Source: Neurospora tetrasperma FGSC 2508 (lineage: Eukaryota; Ascomycota; Sordariomycetes; Sordariales; Sordariaceae). Taken from it: a stretch of DNA of 64,000 nt. The stretch lies in contig NW_009799179.1 of assembly GCF_000213175.1 (NCBI RefSeq), forward strand, positions 1,499,713 to 1,563,712. The letters are read 5' to 3'. The notes under the pieces were generated by a model. The model made no database searches, was not told the origin of the DNA, and saw nothing but the letters and a program-made list of their open reading frames with translations. Below are positions 1-9,931 of this stretch, piece by piece (positions within the stretch are counted from its first letter, which is position 1; every line of letters starts with the position of its first letter). The translations under genes and the position numbers were made by a program.

Positions 1-1408
1 CTTCCGTCTGGCCCTTACTTCACTTTCCACTGCTGCCTCCGCCTTCGGCTCTGCTCTCGAATCTTGCGCCCGTCTAAAAGAAGCCCGCGCCGAACAGATC
101 GTGTCTGCTCCCTCCGATCGAGGTGGTGGAAGTCCGGTACAAGGCGGCCAGGGTCAAGGCGGCGGTCCTCCCCCGCTGTTGATGGCCAATAGCTTCACCT
201 CTGCAGCTCAGGGCACCACAAAGTCCACCTGCACGGCCGACACCCTACTCACCGTCGCTGGTTTGCAGCACCTCGTTGCCAACCACCAGCACATCCTTTC
301 CGAGACGGTCTACCGCTCGTTCGAGGTCCCTCTTCTCCACGAGTTAGACAAGTGGCGTGGCGCGGTTGAGGATGAAGAGGAGAGTTATGCGAGCGCGGTG
401 GCCGTGCAGTCCAAGGAGATCAGACGGTTGGAGAAGGAAGGGATGAAGCTGCATAAGCAGCGCAGAAGGGACGTGGCCAAGTTCCGGAGCCATCTCGTTG
501 AGTTGACCACTAAGTTGGATGGTCTTACAACGCTGCATGGCGAGCATTCCAGGACACTCTTGAGGGAGAGTCAAGACACCAGCGCCCGTATCGTGGAAGC
601 AAGCTGTTCGCTCGTCCGAGCCGAAATTGACATTTTCGAGAGTATGGCGCGGAAGGGCTGGACAGGTGGTGGACTTGAGGATGTGCTGGAACAGGGTCAG
701 GATCTCTTCGCCAGCGAGGATGTGATCGCAGACAGGACCGTGGGACATTCTGACGGCAGGTTTGGTGGGGCAGGAGGCAACATCGTCGCAGGCGGTGCCG
801 GCGATGGCGGCATAGCGAGCGGCGGCGCTGGTGAGGGAAGTAAGCTGTTCAGCATTCTGCCGCCCAGGAGTATTCTCGCCGATACAACAGGCGGGGGAAG
901 AGAAGACACCCTAAGACTGGTAGGCAACAACCATCACCAAGCGAGAAGAGGCACCGAAGACTTGGGGTACGAGACTAATCAATACTTCCAATAGAGCCTC
1001 GCAGGCGCTATTCACTCTCCCGATAACCAATCGACAGTCGTCTACTCTCCCCGCACACCCCCACGAGACAAGGACACGGAGAGTGTCTTCTCTTCTGAAG
1101 GTGTCAACCGTCCGCGGGGACCACGCCCCTTCTCCCCTCAACCACAACCTCTTGCTCTAAATCCCAAGTCCCTCTTCGGCGCCTCCGACCCTCCATCCCC
1201 CACTGCCGGGCCCCGAGAGAACGACGAAAGAGAACAGGACGCTCTCTTCTCTCCACTCGGCAACCAATCCCTAACCCTCCCTCTCCCCGGTAGCCACAGC
1301 ACTGCTGACGGCGATGACGACGAAGACGACGAAGCCCTCGTCTCTCCTTGGCGCGACCAAATCCCCTGCCGCTTCCGCCCGCCTACCGAGCCGGACGAGG
1401 AACAACAA

Positions 1409-1440
<32 letters not shown>

Positions 1441-1897
1441 CGAGATTCGGCCGCGCAGCAACCAAAGTAGCAGCAAGCGAAGCAGCTACTCCGGCCGCCT
1501 TAGCATCTCGCTAGGCATCAACCGGAGCCTGACCGGCAGCTCGCTGCAGAGGCTACAGCACCCGTCTGCCGCATCCACATCCGCCCTTCCCTCCGAGGAG
1601 CACGAGCTGCGAGACGGGAGCTGGAGCTACAGCGGGCAACCGGGATCGGCGGGTGGGTTGATGAGTTTTGTGTCCGCCTCCAGAATGGATGTCGCCACCG
1701 CCGGCAGCAGTAGTGACGACCAGTACCACAGCCAGGACGAGTATACTATTCACGGCAGTCACGAAAAGCATGGGGAGAATAGCCATGGCGAAAAGAAAGA
1801 GAGGGACATGGTGGGCGAAGAAGAGAATGATATTACGCCGACGATAACGCCCATGACCCCGCCCACGCAAACGGCGGCCACGGTAACGGCTAGTTAA
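1..1897 (+). CDS. Ivy1-like phospholipid-binding protein (5' end missing)
   Basis: The frame is already open at the first base, so the start lies outside the window. Exons are <1-919 and 995-1897; the intron at 920-994 begins GTAGGC, has an ACTAATC branch-like site and ends in CAATAG. The first exon encodes a helical, coiled-coil-like region (RRLEKEGMKLHKQRRRDVAK) followed by the segment FESMARKGWTGGGLEDVLE. I associate this layout with the BAR/IMD-like core of Ivy1, a vacuolar phosphoinositide-binding protein that contacts Ypt7 and Vps33 in yeast. The second exon encodes a long disordered tail rich in Ser, Pro and acidic residues, with a polyglutamine run near base 1410-1438. The first in-frame stop is TAA at 1895-1897, but coding-like sequence goes on in the same frame, so the true C-terminus may lie further downstream. 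Family assignment is from memory of motif pattern and is moderately sure; that it is a real gene is very likely. Confidence 0.7.
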
Positions 1898-2280
1898 GGA
1901 AATTGGCTGTTGCCACCGTCGGCGACGAGTCACGACCACGATGAGGTCGATGAAGAACTGGCTCTGGCTCGGGTACCTTCTACACCATCCTCTACTGGTG
2001 AAAGGACCAGGAGGTGGAGTATGGATACAGATACCAGAACCGCAAGTCCAACGGCCGCCAGCCGTGATCCGAGCAGGAGCCTGATGAGCCTTGTTGACGT
2101 TGGTAAGATTGTTGGTTTAGAACGAGAAGCATGAATATGAGCATGAACATGGGTATGAAGAGCACGAGCGCGAGCAGCAGGAGGCCAAGCACCACACGTA
2201 CCTCCAGGGACTCCGGGGACTCTAGGGACACGAGCGCCGCGAGTCCTGTTGGGTGGAGGGAGCCATACAAAAAGGGGTAG
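1898..2280 (+). other. Probable C-terminal continuation of the Ivy1-like gene, structure unresolved
   Basis: The frame used by the upstream exon reopens directly after the TAA at 1895-1897 and stays open to a TGA at 2132-2134. It reads as a Ser/Thr/Arg/Asp-rich tail (for example EELALARVPSTPSSTGERTR) very like the preceding exon in composition. A second coding-like stretch starts in another frame at 2131 and ends at the TAG at 2278-2280 with residues GWREPYKKG. A GTAAG donor-like site at 2103 and a TTTAG acceptor-like site at 2116-2120 are too close together to form an intron. I could not find a set of splice sites that joins all parts cleanly. The options are one or two unrecognised introns, stop readthrough, or an allele with a truncated tail. 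Confidence 0.4.
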
Positions 2281-2511
2281 ATTTAGTGCTGCTGTTGGTA
2301 GGGGTACGAGTACGAGTATGAACGAACGTACCGGGCGGTCTTTTTTGATGGGCTGGCTGACTTGAGTTTTGCCTCTTTGGTTTACGACTGTTACGATTAC
2401 ATAGCTTTCAGGAGTATTTGTTATTTTGTTAGCTTGTGTTTATTTTCGGTTTTTTTTTATTTTAGTTTGCATGATGATTTGTTTCGTCTCACCAGTTACA
2501 ATGAGCACCAA

Positions 2512-2542
<31 letters not shown>

Positions 2543-2965
2543 AATAGATTTCTTCTTGTTTCACGTTGTTCACTGAGTCCTGAGTTTCTCCTTTCTTCAC
2601 GTCTAGATACTCATGAATTTGAAAAGTCCTTTACACAAGTTCGAGCCACTATCGTAGATGTCTGAGATGCTGCGTTCACTGCTTGTGGGTGAGGAAAAGC
2701 GCGAAAAGGATCAACCTAGACTTGAACAACGTCTTATAAGGACAAGCTAAACAAGCTTAATGCATAAGATAACGTACTCTTCAATCTGGAGCAATTCTCG
2801 ACATTGGTATCATTCATTCCCCCCATCACCACCGCCGCTATCGATGCTTAACGTATAACAGCAACCTTCTCCCCCATGGTCAATATCATGATCCAACCAT
2901 CCATCCATCACGCCTTTTGCCAATACGTCCACCTCCCACCCAGCCCAACGCCCTTCCTGACCAGC
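2281..2965. other. Convergent 3' region between Ivy1-like gene and NUP53
   Basis: The stretch is relatively T-rich after 2340, as expected for 3' untranslated sequence of the gene on the left, and becomes C/A-rich towards 2965. Apart from the CAGG repeat I see no gene or RNA signature in it. Confidence 0.5.
2513..2540. repeat. CAGG tetranucleotide microsatellite, 7 units
   Basis: Seven uninterrupted copies of CAGG lie in non-coding DNA between two convergent genes. The tract is of a type that is often length-variable between strains. Confidence 0.95.
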
Positions 2966-4350
2966 TCACTCATCCTTATCAGCACTCAACACCTCCCCCC
3001 TAAACAAGCACAACCTCGCATCCAACCACCACATCAATTTCCAGTACAAGCTCGCCCGATCCCAATCAAACTCGCCGTTCTCCTTCCTCGGCACCTCGTT
3101 CCCAATCATGTTCCCACTAAACCACTTGAAGAGCGGCACGTGGTTCAGCACGCGCTGCGTGTACGAAGGAGCAGGAAGCAGCGCCTGGTCGACGGGCAGG
3201 AGCTTAGCCTTGCGCACCGTCGGGATTGCCCGGCAGAACTCGCTGTCCGGATCCTGGGCGTCGACTACCGAAGACAAATGGTGGGCACCGCCCGCGGTCG
3301 AGTGCGCGAGCGAGTCCAGCCCGTGCGTGAAGGCGCCGGCTACGGCGCCCATGGCCGCCGAGGTGATGGTTGCGCTGGAGGTGTCGGAGATAGTGCCGGT
3401 ATCGGCGGTGCGGGAGGAGGAAGGGGATTGGTTGTTGCCGTTGCTGTCGAGGTAGGAGGTGTAGGGGTTAGTCATGGTCACACGGGAGCGTGGTTGTTGA
3501 CCAGATGAAGCGCGGCGGTTGTTTGTGGCGGCGGGAGTGACGCCGTTGCTGATGAAGGAGGCGTTGTCTGGTACGGCTTCGTCGCGGGCGGGTGGGACGC
3601 CATCGTACGGTTCGGCGAAAACGAGGTGGCCGAGGATGGCCTGGGGAGAGGCAATCATGGCTGCTTCGGCGGCCTCGGCGGATTCAAACGTCACCTTCAC
3701 CCAGTGCTCGCCGCCGTCGACTCTGTTGACTAGTGCGCGCTCTTCGGCAGTCAAGGGCCTTCTTCGCGCATAGAGAGGGTCGCGCAGTTCGGACTTGTAC
3801 CGCCTGTTCTCGGGCGGTGGGTCGCGTGGGTAATCCTCGCATATCCTCCCGGCGAGCTCCTCGTAGTGGTTGATGGCGGCGTACTGGTGCGAGACGGAGC
3901 GATAGCCGCGTAGTATGACTTCGGTCGGGTGGTGTTTGTTAGACAGTTGGGTGGGCGCGGCGTTCTCATCGCCGAGGGAGGATGGTATGAGAGACTGTTT
4001 CCTTTGGGCGGCTGTGAGATTCTGGTCTGGGTTCAGGTTCGCGAGGTAGTTCGAGAATACACGGTCGGCGGCGGCTATCGTGGCATCTTCCCTCCTGGCT
4101 GGCGTTGCTGTCTTGGACCGCGACCGACGTGTTGACTTGCCGAAGGAGCCTGTCTCATGGACTGTCCTTCTCGAGCGGGGACCATCTTGGCTGTTGTTTA
4201 TCTAAAGTCAGTATCGGAGCTGGTTTGTCAAGCCTAAGATGACGGCGGGCAAACGAACTGTGGGAACACCATGGCATAAGGTCTTTGAATGCCGTCGTCA
4301 CCGACGTAGAGCTCGTCATCGGGGACGTTGTGGAGGATCAAGGGCGCCAT
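2966..4350 (-). CDS. NUP53: Nucleoporin NUP53/NUP35 family
   Basis: Exons are 4350-4259 and 4190-2966, giving 438 residues; the 68-bp intron has a GTTCGT donor and a CAACAG acceptor. The protein is a structural nuclear-pore component that links the inner ring to the pore membrane. It opens with the conserved segment [18 protein letters not shown], then a Ser/Arg-rich linker. The atypical dimerising RRM (MPPN fold) lies at about residues 118-230, from EVILRGYR through [12 protein letters not shown] to [10 protein letters not shown] disordered middle follows, and the extreme C-terminus is a Trp-rich amphipathic helix ([17 protein letters not shown]) of the type that binds membrane. The start was taken at the Met preceding APLILHN; an in-frame Met further upstream at 4503 exists but adds residues that look untranslated. 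It is divergent from ATG29. Identity is confident; the intron donor is the least certain detail. Confidence 0.88.
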
Positions 4351-5030
4351 GTCAGGCACGGTGTTGGGCAAGCTATCTCGTAGTGATGTGGGAAATGGGC
4401 AATTGCTATGTGCTATGTGCAGGGTGTTTGCTCGCGGTCGGATAACGGTGATGATCCTAGAGGACGGTAGGAGCGGTAAGTTGTAGCTTCCGGTTTGTTC
4501 CAACAGCTCCTGCCGGTACCAAGAGAGAATGTGAAGTTGTCGAGTGTCGCAGGTGGTTCAGGACAAGAAGTGGTGGTTGCATGCCCAGCGAATGAAGATG
4601 CGACGCGACGGATTTTTCGATGCGCTATCACCTCAATGCTGAAAGTGCTGGAACTGTTGAACGTCAGCCCAATTGGGATTCTTGCTACGGCAACAACAGC
4701 CTTTTCCCCCTGTCCCCTGTCCCAGCGGGCATTGGACGGTAACCCCTCGCTCGACGGGTAGGGTCCCGTTAGCAGCCAGCATCAGCAAGCATGACTTATC
4801 GATAAGCGCTGCCTGCCTGGACGGGAGCCCTGGCGCCCCGTCTTGACTGCTGTACGCAGCACGCTATGATGCACTCAATCACACCCACAGCACAGCACTT
4901 ACTCACCGGTGTACCTCCGTGGTCCGGAGCCTTTGATTTACTTATTATAAGACCGACGACACACCCTTTCCAAATCCATTTCCGCAGTTTTCCTTGTTCT
5001 TAGTTGTTGACCACCCCTCCGGATTTTACC
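4351..5030. promoter_or_regulatory. Divergent intergenic region, NUP53 and ATG29
   Basis: This 680-bp stretch separates two genes transcribed away from each other and must hold both promoters. A TATAAG element at 4946-4951 lies about 80 bp upstream of the ATG29 start. No further conserved element was recognised. Confidence 0.5.
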
Positions 5031-6877
5031 ATGTCGCTCAGAGAGAGGCCAGGCTCGTCCTCCAACCAGGACAGAAGGGAACCCAGATACCATGTCTATG
5101 TCCGACTTCCCTTCAATCGGGGCGACTTCGTTGATCCTCCACCAGTATGTTTCCCGCACTGTGTCTTTAGTCGTCCCCGTGAATCACGCCAGCTAACTTG
5201 ACCTCGCAAGGTGAGCTGGGACGATAGGAAATCCGAAGCGCTATGGACGATTATCTCAGGGGTATCGCAGACAGAGATTGACTGTAAGTCTAAATCGTCC
5301 CACAATGCAGGCTTCATGCTAATCACTCTGATATCTAGGGCACGAGCTGTGAGTCTTCCTCGTCCCTGGCGGTGCGCTTCGGCCTCGAGTATTGACACTG
5401 TGCGTTGCTATAGGGCAGTCCAGTTCGATGTCACAGTCGAGTTCCTCCTCCAGATGGTATCCTATCTGACCGAGCGACACACTGCCCAACTGCGGGCGCA
5501 GATGAGGAAAGCCGCGAGTGGTCGCGGTTCCGCTGCTCCGTCACCGATTCCCGGCGGCGAGCCTGTTGGGTACGCCGAAGGCTTGAGAAGAGCTGGCTCT
5601 GTCGGCGGCCGTACTTCAGCTCTCTCCATGCGCAAGGAAGCTCTCGCTCCTAAAGACGATGTCAATACTCCTGGGATACCCACCGCTAAGACGTCCTCTA
5701 ACCCTCTACGACCAGCCATCTCGCGCAACTCGTCGCAAACCACTTTAATCCCAGGGCAGAACCCGAGCCTCGCTGCTGCCCCTCCTACGACTTCAAACAA
5801 CAAGATAGCCAGCAGGCTAAGCGATCCGCAACGCCGGAGAGTATCACTCTTGTCCATTAACACCAAAGACGCCTCTTCCGGTGATGCCATCCACGAAACA
5901 GACGATAACCGATCCTACCGGCCCCCAGAATCGCCATCGCCAGTCGCCTCCACATCACCATCCTCCGACGATTCAGACTATGCCGAGCAGATGCAAAGCC
6001 GCTACATCCGCCGTCCTCCACGCTTTCAATCAGCGGGCCAAAGTAAAGCTTCTGACGATGACGATGACGAGCTCGCTTTCCTCCCTCCTACTAGGACCAG
6101 ACAACACCAGCCCCAACAACAGCAACACCAACACCAACCAAAATTCCAACAACGTCATAACAGTGAAAACAACAGCAGCAACCCAACAGGCTCCACCTCA
6201 ACCTCAGACGGCAGCGGCGCTCTAGATCTCTACGCAACCGTGACCAAGCTCCCCCTGAACTACCGCGACCATCAACCGTCCCCTCGAAATAGGATAGGGT
6301 CGTCTGGATCACAAAATCAGCAGCAGCAAGTTGGTCACGGTCACAGCCTGAGCAGTACGAAGAATCATCCCCAATTATCCACGATCCAATCGCAAACATC
6401 GGACTCGTCTACCAGTTCGGCGGCCATCATTCCTAGCAACCCACGTCGACTTGCTAGCGGTGAACTGCGTTTAGGTACGAGTGGTGCAGGTGGTACAGGT
6501 GGACCTGGAGCGAGACTCCCCGGCCCACTGTCCCCAAGAAGGATAGATATGCTGTCGAGAGAAGGAAGCGAAGGGGCGCCGAGTATGGGGAGTAGTTTTA
6601 GTGATCTTGATGGTGAGTTTGGTGGTTCCAGTTGTTCCCTCGTCCCGGAAGTCTTTCCATCATCCTGTCTCCTTTTTCCTCTGTTTGAAGACATGGATGT
6701 GAATAAACGACCGGCATGTTGACCAAACTCTTCAATGCAGATGCCTCGGTAACTCAGTCAGCACTCGAGGAAGCTCTAGCCAGTAGGATGCAGGATGGAA
6801 CGATTGGTAGTCGGATGAGCATGATCGGGCACACCATTAGGAGCAAATACTTGCCCAGTAAGGGGAATCGTCCCTAG
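5031..6877 (+). CDS. atg29: Autophagy-related protein ATG29
   Basis: Five exons: 5031-5144, 5211-5283, 5339-5348, 5414-6612 and 6741-6877, giving 510 residues. ATG29 is a subunit of the Atg17-Atg29-Atg31 scaffold that starts autophagosome formation at the phagophore assembly site. The N-terminal domain (residues 1 to about 105) carries the family pattern YHVYVRLPFNRGDFVDPPP, then WDDRKSEALWTIIS and FLLQMVSYLTERHTAQLRAQ. Restoring the continuous sequence IDWHELAVQFDVTVEF requires a third exon of only 10 nt. The remainder is a long disordered Ser/Gln/Asn-rich region with CAA/CAG runs near 6108-6165, and a short conserved-looking end (SRMSMIGHTIRSKYLPSKG). Yeast Atg29 is much shorter (about 210 residues), and long tails are common in filamentous fungi. 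Splice sites are GTATGT, GTAAGT and GTGAGT donors with CAAG, CTAG, ATAG and GCAG acceptors. Confidence 0.93.
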
Positions 6878-7796
6878 AGGTAGATGGAGACGGTGAGCAG
6901 ACACTTCTTTATTTTGTTGGACAAGCCACGTATATTTCCTGCGGCTATGCGAATGTAGTGTACGAGGCTCGTCTCTGACAAAATCATTGAGACCTTAACC
7001 GAATGGAAGTAAAGATAGACCGAACTCATTACAGTCAGTACATTAGACCTTGAGTACGCTCTTACTAGTACGCATCCAAGCATCTTTATCACACCTCGGA
7101 ACTTGACGTCTAAGCAACTCCTGGATGAAGATATCCCTAAGGGACTTGAGCCAATGTGTTTTTGAACTATCGTAATCCCTCCTACAGCTTCAATTGCAAC
7201 AGCCTTTCTTAACTACAACGAGCGGTATTGGACTGACTCACTTGCCTAGGTGGTTGATTGCCCGCCAAGGCTACGGCCAAAGGTCTCCTCAAGATTTCGG
7301 GTTATATCGGTACTGTTACTACTGATGACAGCAAAATACAAGTATGACATCTTCGTACTGTTCGTAGTCCTCCCGGGTGGTTTCAGGACGTGAAAGTCGA
7401 TATTCTATCTACATCAAACTAACGTTATGGCATATAGGTCGAAACAGTCCTCGTCCATGATCTTCCGCCTCCAGGCATCCGAAAAGGACCACCTGCAGCC
7501 TTATACTATCTATATCAACCAAATCGTCTCTGAGTCCCTTGAGGATCGAGTCCTCCTAGTGTATACATGGATCTCCCGATATTATAGCGAAGTAGGTGCT
7601 CGAAACATCCCTCCCCAGATACCCCAAGGCCAAACCTCCAGCAAATCCTCCTAATCAACATATGCGACTGACAAAGACCGCATCGTTTGCTGCTCTGATA
7701 AGAAGTTGTCAAATTGCTCCGCGCTAGTGGATGGAAATCGAGGAAACCGCCCGAAGGACACCGCCATGCACCCCCAAGGCGCCAGCCATGGTTCCG
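6878..7796. other. Convergent intergenic region, no gene recognised
   Basis: This lies between the 3' ends of ATG29 and the MFS transporter. Short open frames exist (for example 7427-7654 on the plus strand), but none has codon usage or motifs that suggest a gene. No RNA gene or repeat was seen. Confidence 0.5.
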
Positions 7797-9931
7797 TTAC
7801 ATATGAACCATAACCGTCCTATCGATCAAGCCTGAAATATCCTCCATGCCCAGGCTCGCCAGAATCGACACTCCGCCAAAGGCGATGCTGCAGTAGTACA
7901 CCCACGGATACGCCCTCACGTACGCCTCTTGGCCGGCCGCCACGATCACCGCCCAGCTCTCGTCCGTGACGCCAGGCAATATGCGGATCTCGTCCACCAG
8001 CGAAGCGCCCGTCAGTTCAATCACCACGCCAATGATCTCCTTGTTGGTGATCCCGCTCTTGATGCACGCTTCCACTACCAATTTTGTAAGCTGCGGAACC
8101 AGCTTCTGGACGAAGACATTGTAGTAGACCGTGTATCCTATCACGCCGCCAACGATGCGGATGGAGATGGTCAAGGCTGTAATCGTAGCGATGAAGTCTC
8201 TCGGCGAGATGATAGTGGCGATGGTCGAGGCGGGTACGACGATGCCGCCTACGCCCAGGCCGGCGATGAAGAGCACCGCGTACATGGCGTGGATATTGTC
8301 GAGACGAGCGGAGGCGAGGGCGCCGCAGCCGATTGTCATGATGCAGCAGGTGAGGAAGACGATCCATTTGATATGACCCGGGAAGCGGGCAATGAGGTAG
8401 AGGGATATGACGCAGCCGGTGAGGATACCGAAGGGGAAGGGCATGCCGCGGAAGCCAACGCCGTAGGGGCTAGGGACATGGGTTGTTACGTCAGTGATGG
8501 AGTTCGAAGATGGAAACAGGACGAAGATGTGTGCAAGATGCAACAAAAGAGAATTGCTTACTTGTTGCCGTAGACATTATAGGCCTCGCTTGGCCATAAC
8601 ATCAGGACAGAAAAGAAGTTGGCACCGGATATGAAGGTGATGATCATGGTCATGATGAGTGTACGGGGAGCCGGACCCAAGTCTCTGGGAATCATGGGTG
8701 TCTTGGCTCGATTGAACTCCCAAAGGCCAAAGACAATCAATACGAAGAATCCCAGAATCAGGGGAACCAAGACTCTTGAACTTGCCCACGGATACTAGGG
8801 AGGGAGTGTTAGTCATTAAGCCAAGAGCCTTTACGAAACGATTGTAGCATTGCCTGTCTTCCACTGACCTGATATCCGCCACCCAAAAGACCGACTTCCA
8901 GCAGAGCCAGCCCAACGATAGACAGGAAGCCACCGACCACGTCCATATCCTTCATAAGCGAAAGCTTTTGTTTCCAATTGAGACCTTCTGTTGGCGCCGG
9001 AGGACGATAAAAGAGGGCTGTCATTACAAGCCCAACCAATGCCCAGCCGCCGGTGAGAATTGAGATATACCTCCATGTGGAGAAAGCCGAGATGATCTGG
9101 GAGTACATGACGGAGGGCAAAAGAGGAATGATGGTGAGAATCATGCCGGCAATGTAGTAGCCACGATGCGCAACAGGGGCGAGTTCTGCTGTTCCCGCGA
9201 GAGCCGTGAGCTCGTTGATACCGGTGCCAATTCCGGTGAGAGCCATTCCGCCTGGTTAGAATATCAGTATGGATCATTGGATCGGTGTTAACAGGGAAGC
9301 TGTTCCGGATGGACTTACCGATGAAGATATCCATGTTCTCAGCAACACCACACATGATCTGGCCAAAAACGATGAAGCTACTTCCGGCCAGAGCAACCCA
9401 GCGGCGTCCGAAAACGTCTGAGAAACGACCAACGAAAGGAGAGATGGCGGCAGTGGCAAGTAGGTGAGCAGTTATGAACCAGACCCAGCGATCAACTCCT
9501 CCAAGATCGCGGTAGACAAAGACAGGTACGGCAGCTAGTAGATCGGTTAGCTGGATGTCCACTAATTGATTTGAGCTTCAAGCAGCACAATCAATGTCTT
9601 CTTACCAAACAGATACAGAGGAGCTTGTGCATTGGTCCAGCAGCAAGCTAAGGCTGCTAGAGCCAATGCTTTGCGGACACTCAACCGCTGAACATGATAA
9701 TGTCAGTAATGCTGCCACGGAAGGTTGAATGAAGATATCTCCTACAGTGGAATCTCCATTGTGCTGCTCGAAATCTGTCGAGGTGCTCGGAGCTTGGTGG
9801 TTTTCGTCGAGGGCCTTCGCTGCGCTGGCTTGGGTTCCTTCTGCCTTTTCCAGACCGGGAGGAGGGTTGTGAGCCAGGGCCTTCTCGGCCGCACTTCCAG
9901 TCGAGGCTTTATCCTTCTCGTTCGAGGACAT
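7797..9931 (-). CDS. MFS efflux transporter, TRI12 (trichothecene efflux pump) type
   Basis: Six exons: 9931-9746, 9687-9606, 9561-9319, 9251-8869, 8794-8562 and 8469-7797, giving 599 residues. It is a proton-driven major facilitator of the drug:H+ antiporter class with about 12-14 membrane helices. A hydrophilic N-terminus of about 60 residues precedes the first helix. The MFS loop motif is visible as FVGRFSDVFGRRW after the second or third helix, and the segment GIGTGINELTALAGTAELAP matches the TRI12 branch (PF06609) as I recall it. Similarity to TRI12 does not show that it exports trichothecenes; the substrate is unknown, and no toxin biosynthesis gene lies nearby. An alternative start 18 bases upstream (9949) is in frame. 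Introns are 45-92 bp with standard ends. A TTATCA (GATA-type) site lies upstream near 10193. The fold is certain; the subfamily is probable. Confidence 0.88.

Noticed and set aside
7797-9931. TRI12-like transporter as part of a mycotoxin gene cluster
   Set aside because: The neighbours are ATG29 and an unrelated orphan protein; no synthase, cyclase, P450 or pathway regulator is nearby.
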